The translations under genes and the position numbers were made by a program. A DNA stretch of 64,000 nucleotides from Natronorubrum daqingense (lineage in GTDB: Archaea; Halobacteriota; Halobacteria; Halobacteriales; Natrialbaceae): positions 310,001 to 374,000 of the forward strand of contig NZ_CP019327.1 in assembly GCF_001971705.1 (NCBI RefSeq), written 5' to 3'. This document shows positions 16,668 to 28,095 of the stretch, piece after piece. The notes under the pieces were generated by a model. That model worked only from the letters and a program-made list of their open reading frames with translations. It searched no databases and had not been told where the DNA came from. Positions within the stretch are counted from its first letter, which is position 1. Every line of letters starts with the position of its first letter.

Positions 16668-18641
16668 TTACTTTCCTTCGAATTCCGGCTCACCGTCTCC
16701 CATGAAGGCCGTGATGCCCTCCATGAGGTCGTCGGTCGCCATCAGGTGGCCAAAGGCGGAGGCCTCGTACTCGAGGCCGGCTTCGGTGTCGTGGCGGCCG
16801 GTGAGCATCGCGCGTTTGGTGAACTTCTGGGCGACTGGCGGGCCACCGGCGAGATCGGTCGCGAGGTCGAGGGCTTCGTCCTCGAGTTCGTTATTGGCGA
16901 CCACGTCGTTAACGAAGCCGTAGTCGGCCATCGTCTCGGCGTCGAAGCGCTCCGCGGTGAGGATGATCTCCTTCGCACGGCCCTCGCCGACGATGTGTTT
17001 GAGTCGCTGCGTGCCACCCCAACCGGGCAGCAAGCCGAGGTCGAGTTCCGGTTGGCCGAACTCCGAGCGCTCGCTCGCCACGCGGAGGTCGGCACACATC
17101 GAGAGTTCCATTCCGCCGCCGAGACAGAAGCCGTCGATACCGGCGACGATGGGCAGGTCACAGGCCTCGAGTTTGCCGAACGTCTGCTGTCCCAGTCGGG
17201 ACAGTTCCTGGCCCTCGAGGGGGTCCGCGCCGCCCGCGGCCATACTCTGGACGTCAGCACCGGCGGAGAAGGCCTTCTCGCCCTCGCCCGTGATCAGAAT
17301 CGAGCGAACCTCCTCGTCGTCCTCGAGCAAGTCGACGGCTGTGGCGAGTTCCTCGAGCAAGTCGTCGCTAATGGTGTTCATCCGGTGTGGTCGGTCGAGG
17401 ACGATGTGACCGACCATGTCGCCGGGGTACTCGACGCGGATGGCGTCGAATTCGACGCCGTCGTCGTCCTCCGCAGCGTCGTAGAAGCCGCCTTCGGACG
17501 CTCGCTCCTCGAGGTAGTCAGCGGGCTCGTAGCGTTCGTGGCCCGTCTGCTCGTAGGCGTCTTCGAGCGTCTCGAGGGCGTTCTCGATGCCGAACTTGTC
17601 GACAATCTTGACGGGCCCGTCGGGGAAGCCAGCGCCGAGTTTCGTCGCCTCGTCGATCGATTCAGGCGGCGCGACGTCGTTGCCGATCAACTTCGCGACT
17701 TCGTTGGCCATCGACGCGGTCAGCCGGGACTCGACGAGATCCGACTGCTCGTCGGTTGGAATGTCGGCGCCGTCGCCGTCCTCGTAGTCGTAGAATCCTT
17801 TTCCGGTTTTCTTGCCGAGTTCCTCGTTTTCGACCTTTCGCTCGAGGAGCGGACACGGCTCGTAGGGCTCGCCGAGCACGTCGTGCATGTACTCGAGGAC
17901 GTGGTAGCTGATGTCGTTGCCGACCTGGTCGCCGAGTTCGAAACTGCCCATCGGCAGACCCATGTCGTACTTCGTCGTCGAGTCGACTTCGGCGATGGTG
18001 GCCTCGTCGCTCTCGACGAGCCAGCAGGCTTCGTTCATCAGCGGGACGAGCACGCGGTTGACGATGAAGCCGGGGGAGTCCTTGTGGACGCGAACGGGCG
18101 ACTTGCCGATGTCGTCGGCCAGTTCCTCGATCACGTCGAGCGTCTCGTCGTTCGACTGCGCTCCCGAAATTACTTCGACGAGTTGCATCCGCACCGGCGG
18201 GTTGAAAAAGTGCATTCCGCAGAATTGCTCGGGACGCTCGGTGAACTCCGAGAGGTCCGTAATCGAGAGACTCGAGGTGTTCGTCGCGAAGATGGCTCGG
18301 TCGGGGGCGACCGACTCGAGTTCGGTGTAAACCTCTTCTTTGATCTCCATTTTTTCGGGGACGGCCTCGATGACGACGTCCGCGTCGCCACAGGCGTCCG
18401 CCATATCGACGAGAGGCGTCACGCGCTCGAGGGCGGCCTCGGCCTCGTCCTCGGAGAGTTGGTCGTTTTCGGCGAGTTTGTCGAGCGACCACTCGATCTG
18501 GTCGTAGCCGTTCTGGACGAACTCCTCGTTGATGTCGCGCATGTTCACGTCGTAGCCAGCCATCGCGACGACCTCCGCGATGCCGTGGCCCATGTTGCCT
18601 GCACCGAGAACTGCGACGGTGTTGATATCTTCGAGCTCCAT
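16668..18641 (-). CDS. 3-hydroxyacyl-CoA dehydrogenase/enoyl-CoA hydratase fusion
   Basis: 657 residues. Residues 1-290 are a 3-hydroxyacyl-CoA dehydrogenase: NAD-binding VAVLGAGNMGHGIAEV (about 10-25), ATNTSSLSIT, GMHFFNPPVRMQLVEVI with the catalytic His, and KDSPGFIVNRVL. A second short helical dehydrogenase domain follows. From about residue 405 there is an enoyl-CoA hydratase: FSAGADVQSM and CLGGGMELSMCADLR form the oxyanion hole, and GQPELDLGLLPGWGGTQ holds the active-site acids. The protein thus performs steps 2 and 3 of fatty acid beta-oxidation. The domain order is the reverse of bacterial FadB but usual in archaea. It is divergent from the acyl-CoA dehydrogenase, suggesting joint control. 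Confidence 0.93.
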   Translation of the reverse strand: MELEDINTVAVLGAGNMGHGIAEVVAMAGYDVNMRDINEEFVQNGYDQIEWSLDKLAENDQLSEDEAEAALERVTPLVDMADACGDADVVIEAVPEKMEIKEEVYTELESVAPDRAIFATNTSSLSITDLSEFTERPEQFCGMHFFNPPVRMQLVEVISGAQSNDETLDVIEELADDIGKSPVRVHKDSPGFIVNRVLVPLMNEACWLVESDEATIAEVDSTTKYDMGLPMGSFELGDQVGNDISYHVLEYMHDVLGEPYEPCPLLERKVENEELGKKTGKGFYDYEDGDGADIPTDEQSDLVESRLTASMANEVAKLIGNDVAPPESIDEATKLGAGFPDGPVKIVDKFGIENALETLEDAYEQTGHERYEPADYLEERASEGGFYDAAEDDDGVEFDAIRVEYPGDMVGHIVLDRPHRMNTISDDLLEELATAVDLLEDDEEVRSILITGEGEKAFSAGADVQSMAAGGADPLEGQELSRLGQQTFGKLEACDLPIVAGIDGFCLGGGMELSMCADLRVASERSEFGQPELDLGLLPGWGGTQRLKHIVGEGRAKEIILTAERFDAETMADYGFVNDVVANNELEDEALDLATDLAGGPPVAQKFTKRAMLTGRHDTEAGLEYEASAFGHLMATDDLMEGITAFMGDGEPEFEGK

Positions 18642-18724
18642 GGTCACACATGGAATCGGCACGTGTTTGAACGTTTCCCTCTCTCTGGAGGAAACTATAG
18701 TTCCGTTTATCACGGGTTACAAAG

Positions 18725-18733
18725 CTCTTTATC
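18725..18733 (+). promoter_or_regulatory. TATA-like box of acyl-CoA dehydrogenase gene
   Basis: CTCTTTATC is centred 27 bases before the ATG at 18756, the normal distance for a leaderless haloarchaeal gene. It lies in the 114-base divergent region shared with the hydroxyacyl-CoA dehydrogenase fusion, so a common regulator could act here. Confidence 0.5.
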
Positions 18734-18755
18734 GCTGGGGTAGAAAGTCGGTGAC

Positions 18756-19907
18756 ATGGAATTCGGTCTCACCGAAGAGCAGGAACAGATTCGCGAGGAA
18801 GTCGCTCGATTCGCCGAAAACGAAGTCGTCCCCGAAGCGGAGACGTTCGACGAGGAAGAGACGTTCCCCCACGAAATCGTCGATCAGGCCGCGGAGATGG
18901 GCCTCGTCGGCTCCTCGATCCCGGTCGAGTACGGCGGCGCGGGCTACTCGGTCATCGACACCGCAATCATCGCCGAAGAGCTGTTCTCCTACGATCCCGG
19001 TATCGCGCTCTCGATTCTGGCGTGCTCGTTCGGGACCGAGGCCATCGAAGCGTTCGGTACCGAAGCCCAGAAGGAGCGATTCCTGGAGCCCGTTGCGATG
19101 GGCGAGAAGATCTCCGGCGCAGCGATTTCCGAACCCGACACGGGATCGGACGTCTCCTCGGTCTCGACGCAGGCCGAGAAGGACGGCGACGAGTGGGTCG
19201 TCAACGGCAACAAGATGTGGATCACGAACGGGACCGTCGGCGACTTCTTCGTCGTCCTCTGTAAGACCAACCCCGACGCCGAGGGCCGCTACAACGGCTT
19301 CAGCCAGATCGTCGTTGAATCCGACCGCGACGGATTCAGCGCCGACAAAATCACCGGCAAGATGGGGATCCGTGCCTCCGACACTGCCGAACTCATCTTC
19401 GACGACGTGCGCGTCCCCGAAGAGAACCTCATCGGAACCAAAGACGCCGCGTTCATGCAGCAGATGCAGTTCTTCGACGCCACTCGTGTCGGCGTCGCCG
19501 CACAGGGCGTCGGGATCGCGAAGGGTGCGACTCGAGAGGCACTCGAGTACGCACAGGATCGCGAACAGTTCGGTCAGCCGATCAGCGAGTTCCAGGCGAT
19601 TCAGCACAAACTCGCCAATATGGCGACCGAAACCGAGGCCGCGCGTAACCTGACCTACAAGGCCGCCTGGCACGTCGACCAGGGCGAGGACGTCACCAAA
19701 CTCGCCTCGATGGCCAAGGAGTACGCCTCTCGCGTTGCCGTCGACGCTGCCAACGAAGCCGTCCAGATCCACGGCGGCTCGGGCTACGTCAACGACTTCC
19801 CCGTCGAGCGCTTCTACCGCGACTCGAAGATCACCCAGATCTACGAGGGAACGTCCGAGATTCAGAAGAACGTTATCGCCCGCGAACTACTCGGAAAAGG
19901 GTTCTAA
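18756..19907 (+). CDS. Acyl-CoA dehydrogenase
   Basis: 383 residues, the typical length. It begins [20 protein letters not shown] and shows the flavin-binding signatures [17 protein letters not shown] and [32 protein letters not shown], the acyl-binding segment around DREQFGQPI, and [20 protein letters not shown] with [18 protein letters not shown] at the end. The Glu of YEGTSE is the usual catalytic base. It oxidises acyl-CoA to trans-2-enoyl-CoA with FAD, the first step of beta-oxidation, passing electrons to electron-transfer flavoprotein. It pairs with the divergent hydratase/dehydrogenase gene. Confidence 0.95.
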   Translation: MEFGLTEEQEQIREEVARFAENEVVPEAETFDEEETFPHEIVDQAAEMGLVGSSIPVEYGGAGYSVIDTAIIAEELFSYDPGIALSILACSFGTEAIEAFGTEAQKERFLEPVAMGEKISGAAISEPDTGSDVSSVSTQAEKDGDEWVVNGNKMWITNGTVGDFFVVLCKTNPDAEGRYNGFSQIVVESDRDGFSADKITGKMGIRASDTAELIFDDVRVPEENLIGTKDAAFMQQMQFFDATRVGVAAQGVGIAKGATREALEYAQDREQFGQPISEFQAIQHKLANMATETEAARNLTYKAAWHVDQGEDVTKLASMAKEYASRVAVDAANEAVQIHGGSGYVNDFPVERFYRDSKITQIYEGTSEIQKNVIARELLGKGF

Positions 19908-20273
19908 GCACCCACCCACTCGATCACCACTTCGTTTCACAGACCACTTCGTTTCACACGCTCGTTCGTTCGGCTTCCGCATTCGTTTTCTCGATACTCC
20001 TGCAGACGAGTCCGGTTCGTGTCGAATAGGCATCCGAGCACTGCTCTCGAAGCGAACTCCCGTCATAATTGCTAACTGTTTGGATAAGCGAAACAGTTGT
20101 CGATCCATGTGGGGCCTCGACACGGCCAGTATCGTCCGATCCCGCGTGTGCGCGCCCGATCCAGTAATCGGGTTCGATTTACGCGAGTCCCGTGTTCGAT
20201 AACCAGTTTCGTACGTGAAACGGCGTTAGTCCGGAAATAGGTACACACGGTCCGTTGTAACCTGTTCGTATTC
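19908..20273. other. 366-base intergenic region
   Basis: It holds the 3' end of the acyl-CoA dehydrogenase transcript and the promoter of the propeller protein. A CCACTTCGTTTCACA segment occurs twice close together at about 19928-19959. No convincing coding frame or RNA fold was seen. Confidence 0.4.
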
Positions 20274-21953
20274 ATGGCAGACCACAGCAGGCGCGAAATT
20301 TTGGCGTCTACAGGCGCAACGGCTGCGGCAATTGGATTATTCTCGACCACAGGGTCGGCAATAAACGATGACGACGAGTCACCGATGGACAGCCCCGACG
20401 GCTGGTCGTCACTCGGTGGCGGACAAGGAAACACGGGCTTTCTCGAGGACGAAACCGGTCCCGAGGATCCCGTTGCCCCGGCCTGGGAGTACAACCAAAG
20501 CGGCATGCTCGCCGTCGTCGACGACGTCGTGTACCTCGCCGGCGACGACGAGGTTCACGCGCTCGACGCCGAAACCGGCTCTCGAGAGTGGGAAGCCGAC
20601 GTCGAGGGCGTCGAGGGGGCGCCGGCTGTCGCCTACGATTCCGTCTACCTCGGTGGTGAGCAGTTGACGGCCCTGGACGCTGCAGACGGTGACGTTCGCT
20701 GGGAACTCGACCTCGAGCCGGACGAGGTTATCGCGTCGCCTAACGTCGAAGCCGAACTCGTATTGGTCGTCGCCGACGGCGTCGTGTACGCCGTCGACGC
20801 ACTGGAGGGCGAGGTTGGCTGGGAGTACGAACCGGAGGACGAACAACTCCACGAGCAGGCGGTTGCAATCGTCGAGGATATCTGTATCGCCGCGAGCGAA
20901 ACGCAACTGTACGCACTCGACGTGCACAACGGCTCGGAGCTCTGGACGTACGAGTCGGACGACGATTCCCTCGACGGGCAGTTCGCCGGCCGACTCGCAG
21001 CGTATCCGATGGCGACCAAAGAGTACGTCGTCGCGATGCGAGCGAACGACGAACTGTCGATTCACGACCTGGAGGACGGCGAGGAAGCGGGCCGCGTTAG
21101 TAATTTCAGTAATCCGGAGGGGGCGATTACGGACGACCGAATTCTCAACACCACCGGAATGGACAGCTATCACGCCGCTGCACACGACCTGGAAACCGGT
21201 GAGTCGGAGTGGGAAGCCGAGGAATCCGGCCTCGGTGCGACACCACCGATCACCGACGGCGACCTCGTCTACTCCGGGCTCACGAGCGAGGACGAATTCA
21301 GCGACGGCGAAACGGGGGATCGCTTCTACGCGTTCGACATCGAGGATGGCTCAACTGCGTGGCAGATCGACACGGGTGCCAGCCTGTGGCCCCTCGCCGT
21401 CGTCGACGAAACGCTCTACGTCGGAACGCTCTCGAGCGACGGTTTGATCTTCGCCCTGCGGAGCAATTCGGAAACCGACGCCGACGAGGACGATATCGAC
21501 GAGGAACCGGAGGACGACGGTGACTCCCCGGAAGAAGAGGAAGTCGAGGGCGATTCCGAGGACACCGACGAGTCGGACGAAGCTGACGACGAAGCGCCAG
21601 ACGGGGACGCTGACGCGGATGGCGACTCCGACGACGATGGCGACGATGATACGGATGGCGATTCCGACGAGGATAGCGATGATGACGACGCTGCGGACGA
21701 TGGCGACGACGATGATGCGGACGATGACGCAGAGGATGACGAGTCAGACGCTGATGACGATGACGCGGACGACGCGGATGATGACGTAGACGATGGTGCG
21801 GACGATGACGCGGACGACGCTGCAGATGACGACGCGGACGGCGACGATAGCGTTCCCGGCTTCACCACCGGTGCAGGCCTCCTCGGCGGTGCCCTCTCAC
21901 TCGAGTGGCTCCGCCGTCGCGAAATGGAACCCGACGAGGAAGAGGAAGCGTAA
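20274..21953 (+). CDS. PQQ-like beta-propeller surface protein with PGF-CTERM
   Basis: 559 residues. The N-terminus SRREILASTGATAAAIGLFS is a Tat-type signal (residues 5-24). Residues about 75-395 contain repeated propeller blades with the pattern YALDxxxGxxxW: HALDAETGSREWE, TALDAADGDVRWE, YALDVHNGSELWTY and YAFDIEDGSTAWQ. A strongly acidic Asp/Glu/Ala spacer of about 120 residues follows, and the end SVPGFTTGAGLLGGALSLEW plus Arg-rich tail (PGF at residues 528-530) is a PGF-CTERM sorting signal, cleaved and lipid-anchored by archaeosortase in haloarchaea. It is therefore a cell-surface propeller held by a flexible acidic stalk. The propeller may bind a ligand or act as a scaffold; enzymatic PQQ binding is not shown. 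Confidence 0.88.
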   Translation: MADHSRREILASTGATAAAIGLFSTTGSAINDDDESPMDSPDGWSSLGGGQGNTGFLEDETGPEDPVAPAWEYNQSGMLAVVDDVVYLAGDDEVHALDAETGSREWEADVEGVEGAPAVAYDSVYLGGEQLTALDAADGDVRWELDLEPDEVIASPNVEAELVLVVADGVVYAVDALEGEVGWEYEPEDEQLHEQAVAIVEDICIAASETQLYALDVHNGSELWTYESDDDSLDGQFAGRLAAYPMATKEYVVAMRANDELSIHDLEDGEEAGRVSNFSNPEGAITDDRILNTTGMDSYHAAAHDLETGESEWEAEESGLGATPPITDGDLVYSGLTSEDEFSDGETGDRFYAFDIEDGSTAWQIDTGASLWPLAVVDETLYVGTLSSDGLIFALRSNSETDADEDDIDEEPEDDGDSPEEEEVEGDSEDTDESDEADDEAPDGDADADGDSDDDGDDDTDGDSDEDSDDDDAADDGDDDDADDDAEDDESDADDDDADDADDDVDDGADDDADDAADDDADGDDSVPGFTTGAGLLGGALSLEWLRRREMEPDEEEEA

Positions 21954-21989
21954 TCACTGCCTCGTAATCGGGTGAGTTCCCGGAACCAA

Positions 21990-22002
21990 TCGATTATTTT
22001 TT
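21990..22002 (+). terminator. T-rich stop region after the propeller gene
   Basis: CGATTATTTTTTG is the only T6 run in this vicinity and lies 40 bases after the stop, between two convergent genes. Oligo-T is the main archaeal termination signal. Confidence 0.4.
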
Positions 22003-22027
22003 GAGTGACTCGAGGCCGATCGACCCG

Positions 22028-22858
22028 TTAGCTATCGGAATCCGAGTCGGTATCAGTGCCATCTCGATCTGAATCGGTGTCCGTGCCCGGCGGGTCAGTG
22101 TCTGTGTCTGTGCCATCCCGGTCGGTGTCCGTGTCGGAACCTGGGGGGTCAGTATCCGTGTCGGTATCACCGTCGTCTCGGTCGAAGTCGGTGTCCATTC
22201 CGATCCCGTCGAAATCGGAGTCCGTGTCGCCGTCGTCCTGATCGGTATCAGTGTCTGTCCCGGGTAGATCAGTGTCTGTATCGGTGCCCGGCGGGTCAGA
22301 ATCGGTATCGGTGCCAGGTTGATCAGTGTCAGTTCCCGCGTGATCTCGGTCGCGACCGGTATCGGTACCGGAATGCTTTGCATCGTTATCTGCGTCCGTT
22401 CCCCGGCCATCGAACTCAGTGTCTGTCTCGTGATCCGTGACTGAGACGTTCGACACTCGCCTCGAGGGGCCTGCGTCCTCGGATTGAGCGGGCTTCGACG
22501 GCGACTCGAGGTCACGGTGGTTTGCTGAGGGTTCGTCCGCCGAGAGGGGGTCTCGGTCGCGTTCGGCCGATGGTTTCGGTTCGGATTCAGCACTGTGTTT
22601 GGGTTCGAACTCGGGTTCGACGGGGGTGACGATAGGCGAGTCGGGATAGAACACGTACAGGACGAGCGGTGGCAGGACGTAACAGGCGATCGCGACTGCG
22701 GCAAACCACGCGTCGAGAAAGATGAGCAAGCCGAACATCGCCAGCGCAGCGGTTGCGGCCGTGTGGATGGTCGTGTCCGTATAGCGACGGTAGAACAGCC
22801 AGAAGTCACGGATTCGGTTCTGGACTGCCGGGATCGTGACGAGCGACGGCGAAACCAT
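22028..22858 (-). CDS. Membrane protein with C-terminal DTD repeats
   Basis: 276 residues from the ATG at 22858. After a polar start come two hydrophobic segments (AATAALAMFGLLIFLDAWFA and AVAIACYVLPPLVLYVFY, about residues 36-75). A Glu/Pro/Ser-rich stretch follows, and the last 100 residues are made of repeats such as PGTDTDSD, PGTDTDTD and RDGTDTDS. The spacing of Asp residues resembles calcium-binding D-x-D-x-D-G loops of thrombospondin type 3, though the loops lack their cysteines. In haloarchaea it could bind cations or form an acidic brush. No enzyme domain is seen. The gene is convergent with the propeller gene. Confidence 0.75.
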   Translation of the reverse strand: MVSPSLVTIPAVQNRIRDFWLFYRRYTDTTIHTAATAALAMFGLLIFLDAWFAAVAIACYVLPPLVLYVFYPDSPIVTPVEPEFEPKHSAESEPKPSAERDRDPLSADEPSANHRDLESPSKPAQSEDAGPSRRVSNVSVTDHETDTEFDGRGTDADNDAKHSGTDTGRDRDHAGTDTDQPGTDTDSDPPGTDTDTDLPGTDTDTDQDDGDTDSDFDGIGMDTDFDRDDGDTDTDTDPPGSDTDTDRDGTDTDTDPPGTDTDSDRDGTDTDSDSDS

Positions 22859-22918
22859 CGTGAGTACTACGCGGTCTATCGAGAAACCATTTGTCGCGTG
22901 AGCCCCTATTGAGACGCA

Positions 22919-23668
22919 ATGAGAGAATTCGTCTTCGCCCTCGAGTACGAATCGGGGACGAACCCCGTCGCCGACGTGCTCGCCGACTACCAGGAGGCGT
23001 CGATTCGCTCGCTGTCCTGTCACGTCACCGCGGACAGCCTCTGGCGCGTCGACCACGCCGAAGGTTCAGCCGAGGCGCTCGCGGCACTCGAGGACGCCTA
23101 CACGACGAGTGACTTCTTCGCGGACTGCCTCGTCAAGGACGACTGCGGTGCGGAGTGTGAAGTTCAGGTACTCGATCGCTCGAGCGACACGCTCGTGGTC
23201 TACACCTACTGGGACCGCACCGAGGTCTGTACGTCGGTTCCTCACGTCGCCCTCGAGCACCTCGGCGAGGGGCTCCTCTTCGAGACCTATCGCGAGGGGC
23301 GGCGCTACCGCTGGCGGATCGTCCTCGGCAGCGACGCGGCGATTCACGACTTCTTCGACGCGCTGGACGAAGAGGTAGACGAGTGCACCGGGATCGAAAT
23401 GCTTCGCTTGACGGAACTCGATCCGGACCACGGCAGCGATCCGACGCCCGAAACCGACCTTCCTCGAGCCCAACGCGAGGCCCTTCGGGCGGCCGTCGAA
23501 CGCGGCTATTACGAGACGCCCCGCCGCATCGAACTGGGCGAACTCGCCGAGGATCTCGAGGTACCGCGATCGACGCTCTCCTACCGGCTCAGAAGAGCAG
23601 AAGCGAGCCTCGCATCGGAGTTCGTCGCGACGGACGACTCGCACGAGGCGCTGCTCGGTCGGCCCTGA
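22919..23668 (+). CDS. Bat-type HTH regulator, probably metal-responsive
   Basis: 249 residues. The C-terminus is a bacterio-opsin-activator type HTH (LPRAQREALRAAVERGYYET, then LGELAEDLEVPRSTLSYRLR). The N-terminal 160 residues carry six cysteines (34, 70, 76, 80, 104, 156) and several histidines, including the cluster ADCLVKDDCGAECEV, which could bind a thiophilic metal. It lies 52 bases upstream of the heavy-metal ATPase in the same direction, and its probable role is to control that gene (inference from position and Cys content). The ATG at 22919 is preceded by weak A/T boxes only. Confidence 0.85.
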   Translation: MREFVFALEYESGTNPVADVLADYQEASIRSLSCHVTADSLWRVDHAEGSAEALAALEDAYTTSDFFADCLVKDDCGAECEVQVLDRSSDTLVVYTYWDRTEVCTSVPHVALEHLGEGLLFETYREGRRYRWRIVLGSDAAIHDFFDALDEEVDECTGIEMLRLTELDPDHGSDPTPETDLPRAQREALRAAVERGYYETPRRIELGELAEDLEVPRSTLSYRLRRAEASLASEFVATDDSHEALLGRP

Positions 23669-23720
23669 GTTGGCGTGCGCCAAATAAGCGGTAAGGTCGG
23701 CGACCGATTACTCTCCAGTA

Positions 23721-26303
<2,583 letters not shown>

Positions 26304-26322
26304 CGAGTGCGCTTCGTTCGGG

Positions 26323-26481
26323 TTACTCGCTGCTCGGTTCGGTCTGGGAGTGGATCCACTCGCGCGTTCGTTCGGAAAACGTGCCGATGCCGAGTCCTGC
26401 GATGAACGTTAGCAGGCTGGGAACGAGAACCCAGACGAGATTGGGGTGTTCGTGTCCGGCGTGAAGTACGAGTTCTTGCAT
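26323..26481 (-). CDS. 52-residue His-rich single-helix membrane protein
   Basis: The sequence MQELVLHAGHEHPNLVWVLV continues into a helix (PSLLTFIAGLGIGTF) and a polar tail WIHSQTEPSSE. The N-terminal H-x-x-H-x-H arrangement just before the helix could bind metal, notable beside the metal ATPase. The gene is convergent with the ATPase, stopping 20 bases from it. The start is uncertain: an ATG at 26493 and a GTG at 26508 are also in frame, and GAGGTGA lies 12 bases before the former. Function unknown. Confidence 0.55.
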   Translation of the reverse strand: MQELVLHAGHEHPNLVWVLVPSLLTFIAGLGIGTFSERTREWIHSQTEPSSE

Positions 26482-26577
26482 ACGCGAGCACATTCGCGCA
26501 TGAGTCACCTCAATCTATCGCTGCGACAGGACTTCAGAAAGGCAAATTATTGACACCTCTCTCGCTCGGCGAGGCTT

Positions 26578-27102
26578 TCAATCGCGGCGAAGCGCACCGA
26601 GTCCGGGACGCCCGTCGACCCACCAAAGAGCCACGCCTGCAACCAGAATCACGGCCTCGAGCCAGAGCGTCGTCACCTCGGCCTTGAGTCCGGGGATGGT
26701 CCCTAACGGCTTGACGCCGGTGTAGGGTGGCATCGGCGTGAGCGGCCAGAAGAGAAAGCCGAGTTCGTGGAAATCCCCCGACAGCACGTGCCAGGGAACG
26801 TCCGTCGCGATGTGCGAGAGGTAGCCGATTGCGAAGGCAACGCCGAGGTCGCGACGCTCTCGTCGAATCGCCAGCACCCAGACGAGGAGGAGCAGCGGAA
26901 CGACGAACACCAGCGAGTGACCGACGGTCCGCCCGACGGGTGCGATGTCTGCGGCCGCGAGTGGCTTGTCGATGAAATCCGCGAGGCCGGCCGCGAAGAC
27001 GGCGACGAGGACCGGCACGTCGTTCGGAGGCCCCCCGTCTCGATACCGAACGAACTCCCGATAGCAGATGTAGCCGACGACGAGGTGAACGATCGGTTGC
27101 AT
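26578..27102 (-). CDS. YdjM-type membrane-bound metal-dependent hydrolase-like protein
   Basis: 174 residues. It starts MQPIVHLVVGYICYREF and contains FAAGLADFIDKPL, VGRTVGHSLVFVVPLLLLVW, FAIGYLSHIATDVPWH and ELGFLFWPL: four hydrophobic helices with His/Asp pairs at the positions conserved in the YdjM/DUF457 family (PF04307), whose members are annotated as membrane metal-dependent hydrolases. The activity is unproven. An ATTTACTT box about 30 bases upstream supports the ATG at 27102 over earlier in-frame starts. Confidence 0.8.
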   Translation of the reverse strand: MQPIVHLVVGYICYREFVRYRDGGPPNDVPVLVAVFAAGLADFIDKPLAAADIAPVGRTVGHSLVFVVPLLLLVWVLAIRRERRDLGVAFAIGYLSHIATDVPWHVLSGDFHELGFLFWPLTPMPPYTGVKPLGTIPGLKAEVTTLWLEAVILVAGVALWWVDGRPGLGALRRD

Positions 27103-27248
27103 CCTTCTCGGTCTCTGTTGTGTGCGAAGTAAATTCAGCGTTGTCCCGACCTCGATTCGTGTTGTCATCTGATCGGTTCCGTGTCGTCCCGAGTCCTCAC
27201 CCACCGAGACGCCTATGAATCTTCGACGCCATCGTTTTTGCAACGAGA

Positions 27249-27842
27249 ATGTTAGCGGAGGCCGAACCCGTGCTCCGAGGGGACCCCGTGATGGCGTCAC
27301 TCGTCGAGAAGCACGACCCCTACGTCGAGCCGAACTGGACCGAATACGAGCGACTGTGCATCTCGATCATCAACCAGCAGCTTTCGACCGCGAGCGCTGC
27401 GGCGGTCCGGGGGCGCGTCTTCGACGTGCTCTCGGACGATGTCACACCCGAATCCGTGCTCGAGGCCGACGACGAGGCCCTTCGGGACGCCGGACTTTCG
27501 CGAAGCAAGGTCGAATACATCCGAAACGCCGCGCGAGCGTTTCGAGAACGCGACTACTCGAGGTCGGGGTTGGCCGACCACACGAACGAGGAGGTCGTCG
27601 ACGCGCTCACCGAAATCAAAGGCGTCGGCGAGTGGACGGCGCGTATGTACCTCCTGTTCGTCCTCGAGCGCCCGGACGTGCTTCCGCTGGGCGACCTCGC
27701 CGTTCGCCGCGGAATCGAGCAGTTGTACGCCAACGGCGAGGAAGAACTGACTCGAGGTGAGATGCGCGAGATCGCCGAGGCGTGGCGCCCCTATCGAAGC
27801 GTCGCGACCCGCTACATCTGGGCGGAGTACGAGTCCGAGTAA
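27249..27842 (+). CDS. AlkA-type DNA-3-methyladenine glycosylase (HhH-GPD)
   Basis: 197 residues, near the minimum for the HhH-GPD fold. ERLCISIINQQLSTASAAAV is the start of the core, EIKGVGEWTARMYLLF (about residues 120-135) is the helix-hairpin-helix, and LPLGDLAVRRG holds the catalytic aspartate (GD, about residue 151). There is no iron-sulfur loop, which separates it from EndoIII/MutY. It excises alkylated purines from DNA in base excision repair. It is divergent from the YdjM-type gene with 146 bases between the starts. Confidence 0.92.
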   Translation: MLAEAEPVLRGDPVMASLVEKHDPYVEPNWTEYERLCISIINQQLSTASAAAVRGRVFDVLSDDVTPESVLEADDEALRDAGLSRSKVEYIRNAARAFRERDYSRSGLADHTNEEVVDALTEIKGVGEWTARMYLLFVLERPDVLPLGDLAVRRGIEQLYANGEEELTRGEMREIAEAWRPYRSVATRYIWAEYESE

Positions 27843-28095
27843 CTGCCAGCTCTGCTGCAATCGGCGTTCGTTCGCCGTTTAACGGGGCAACGGGAGTCGA
27901 GCGTCAGCCTCGAGGATCGGAGTAACGCAGGACTTCCGTCAGTCGTCGTCGACTCGCGCACACTGTTTGGACTGGCCAATCATCGATTACGCGCGCGAGT
28001 ATGCAAGCCGGTCGTCCGGATGCGAGAAATCTCATACTGCGTTGTCGAGACGGCCACACCGACTCAAGTGTTCGCTGGCCGGGGTCGGAATCGAG
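27843..28095. other. Intergenic region of 253 bases
   Basis: Contains the promoter of the next gene. The frame is open upstream of the chosen ATG at 28096, but the translation (Arg/Ser/Cys mixed) does not look like protein. No repeat or RNA noted. Confidence 0.4.

Noticed and set aside
16548-18743. 731-codon plus-strand frame opposite the hydroxyacyl-CoA dehydrogenase fusion
   Set aside because: The minus-strand gene has clear catalytic motifs; the antisense frame is a by-product of GC-rich third positions.
19928-19959. Two close copies of CCACTTCGTTTCACA
   Set aside because: Only two copies of a short segment in an intergenic region; no dyad and no clear link to a function.
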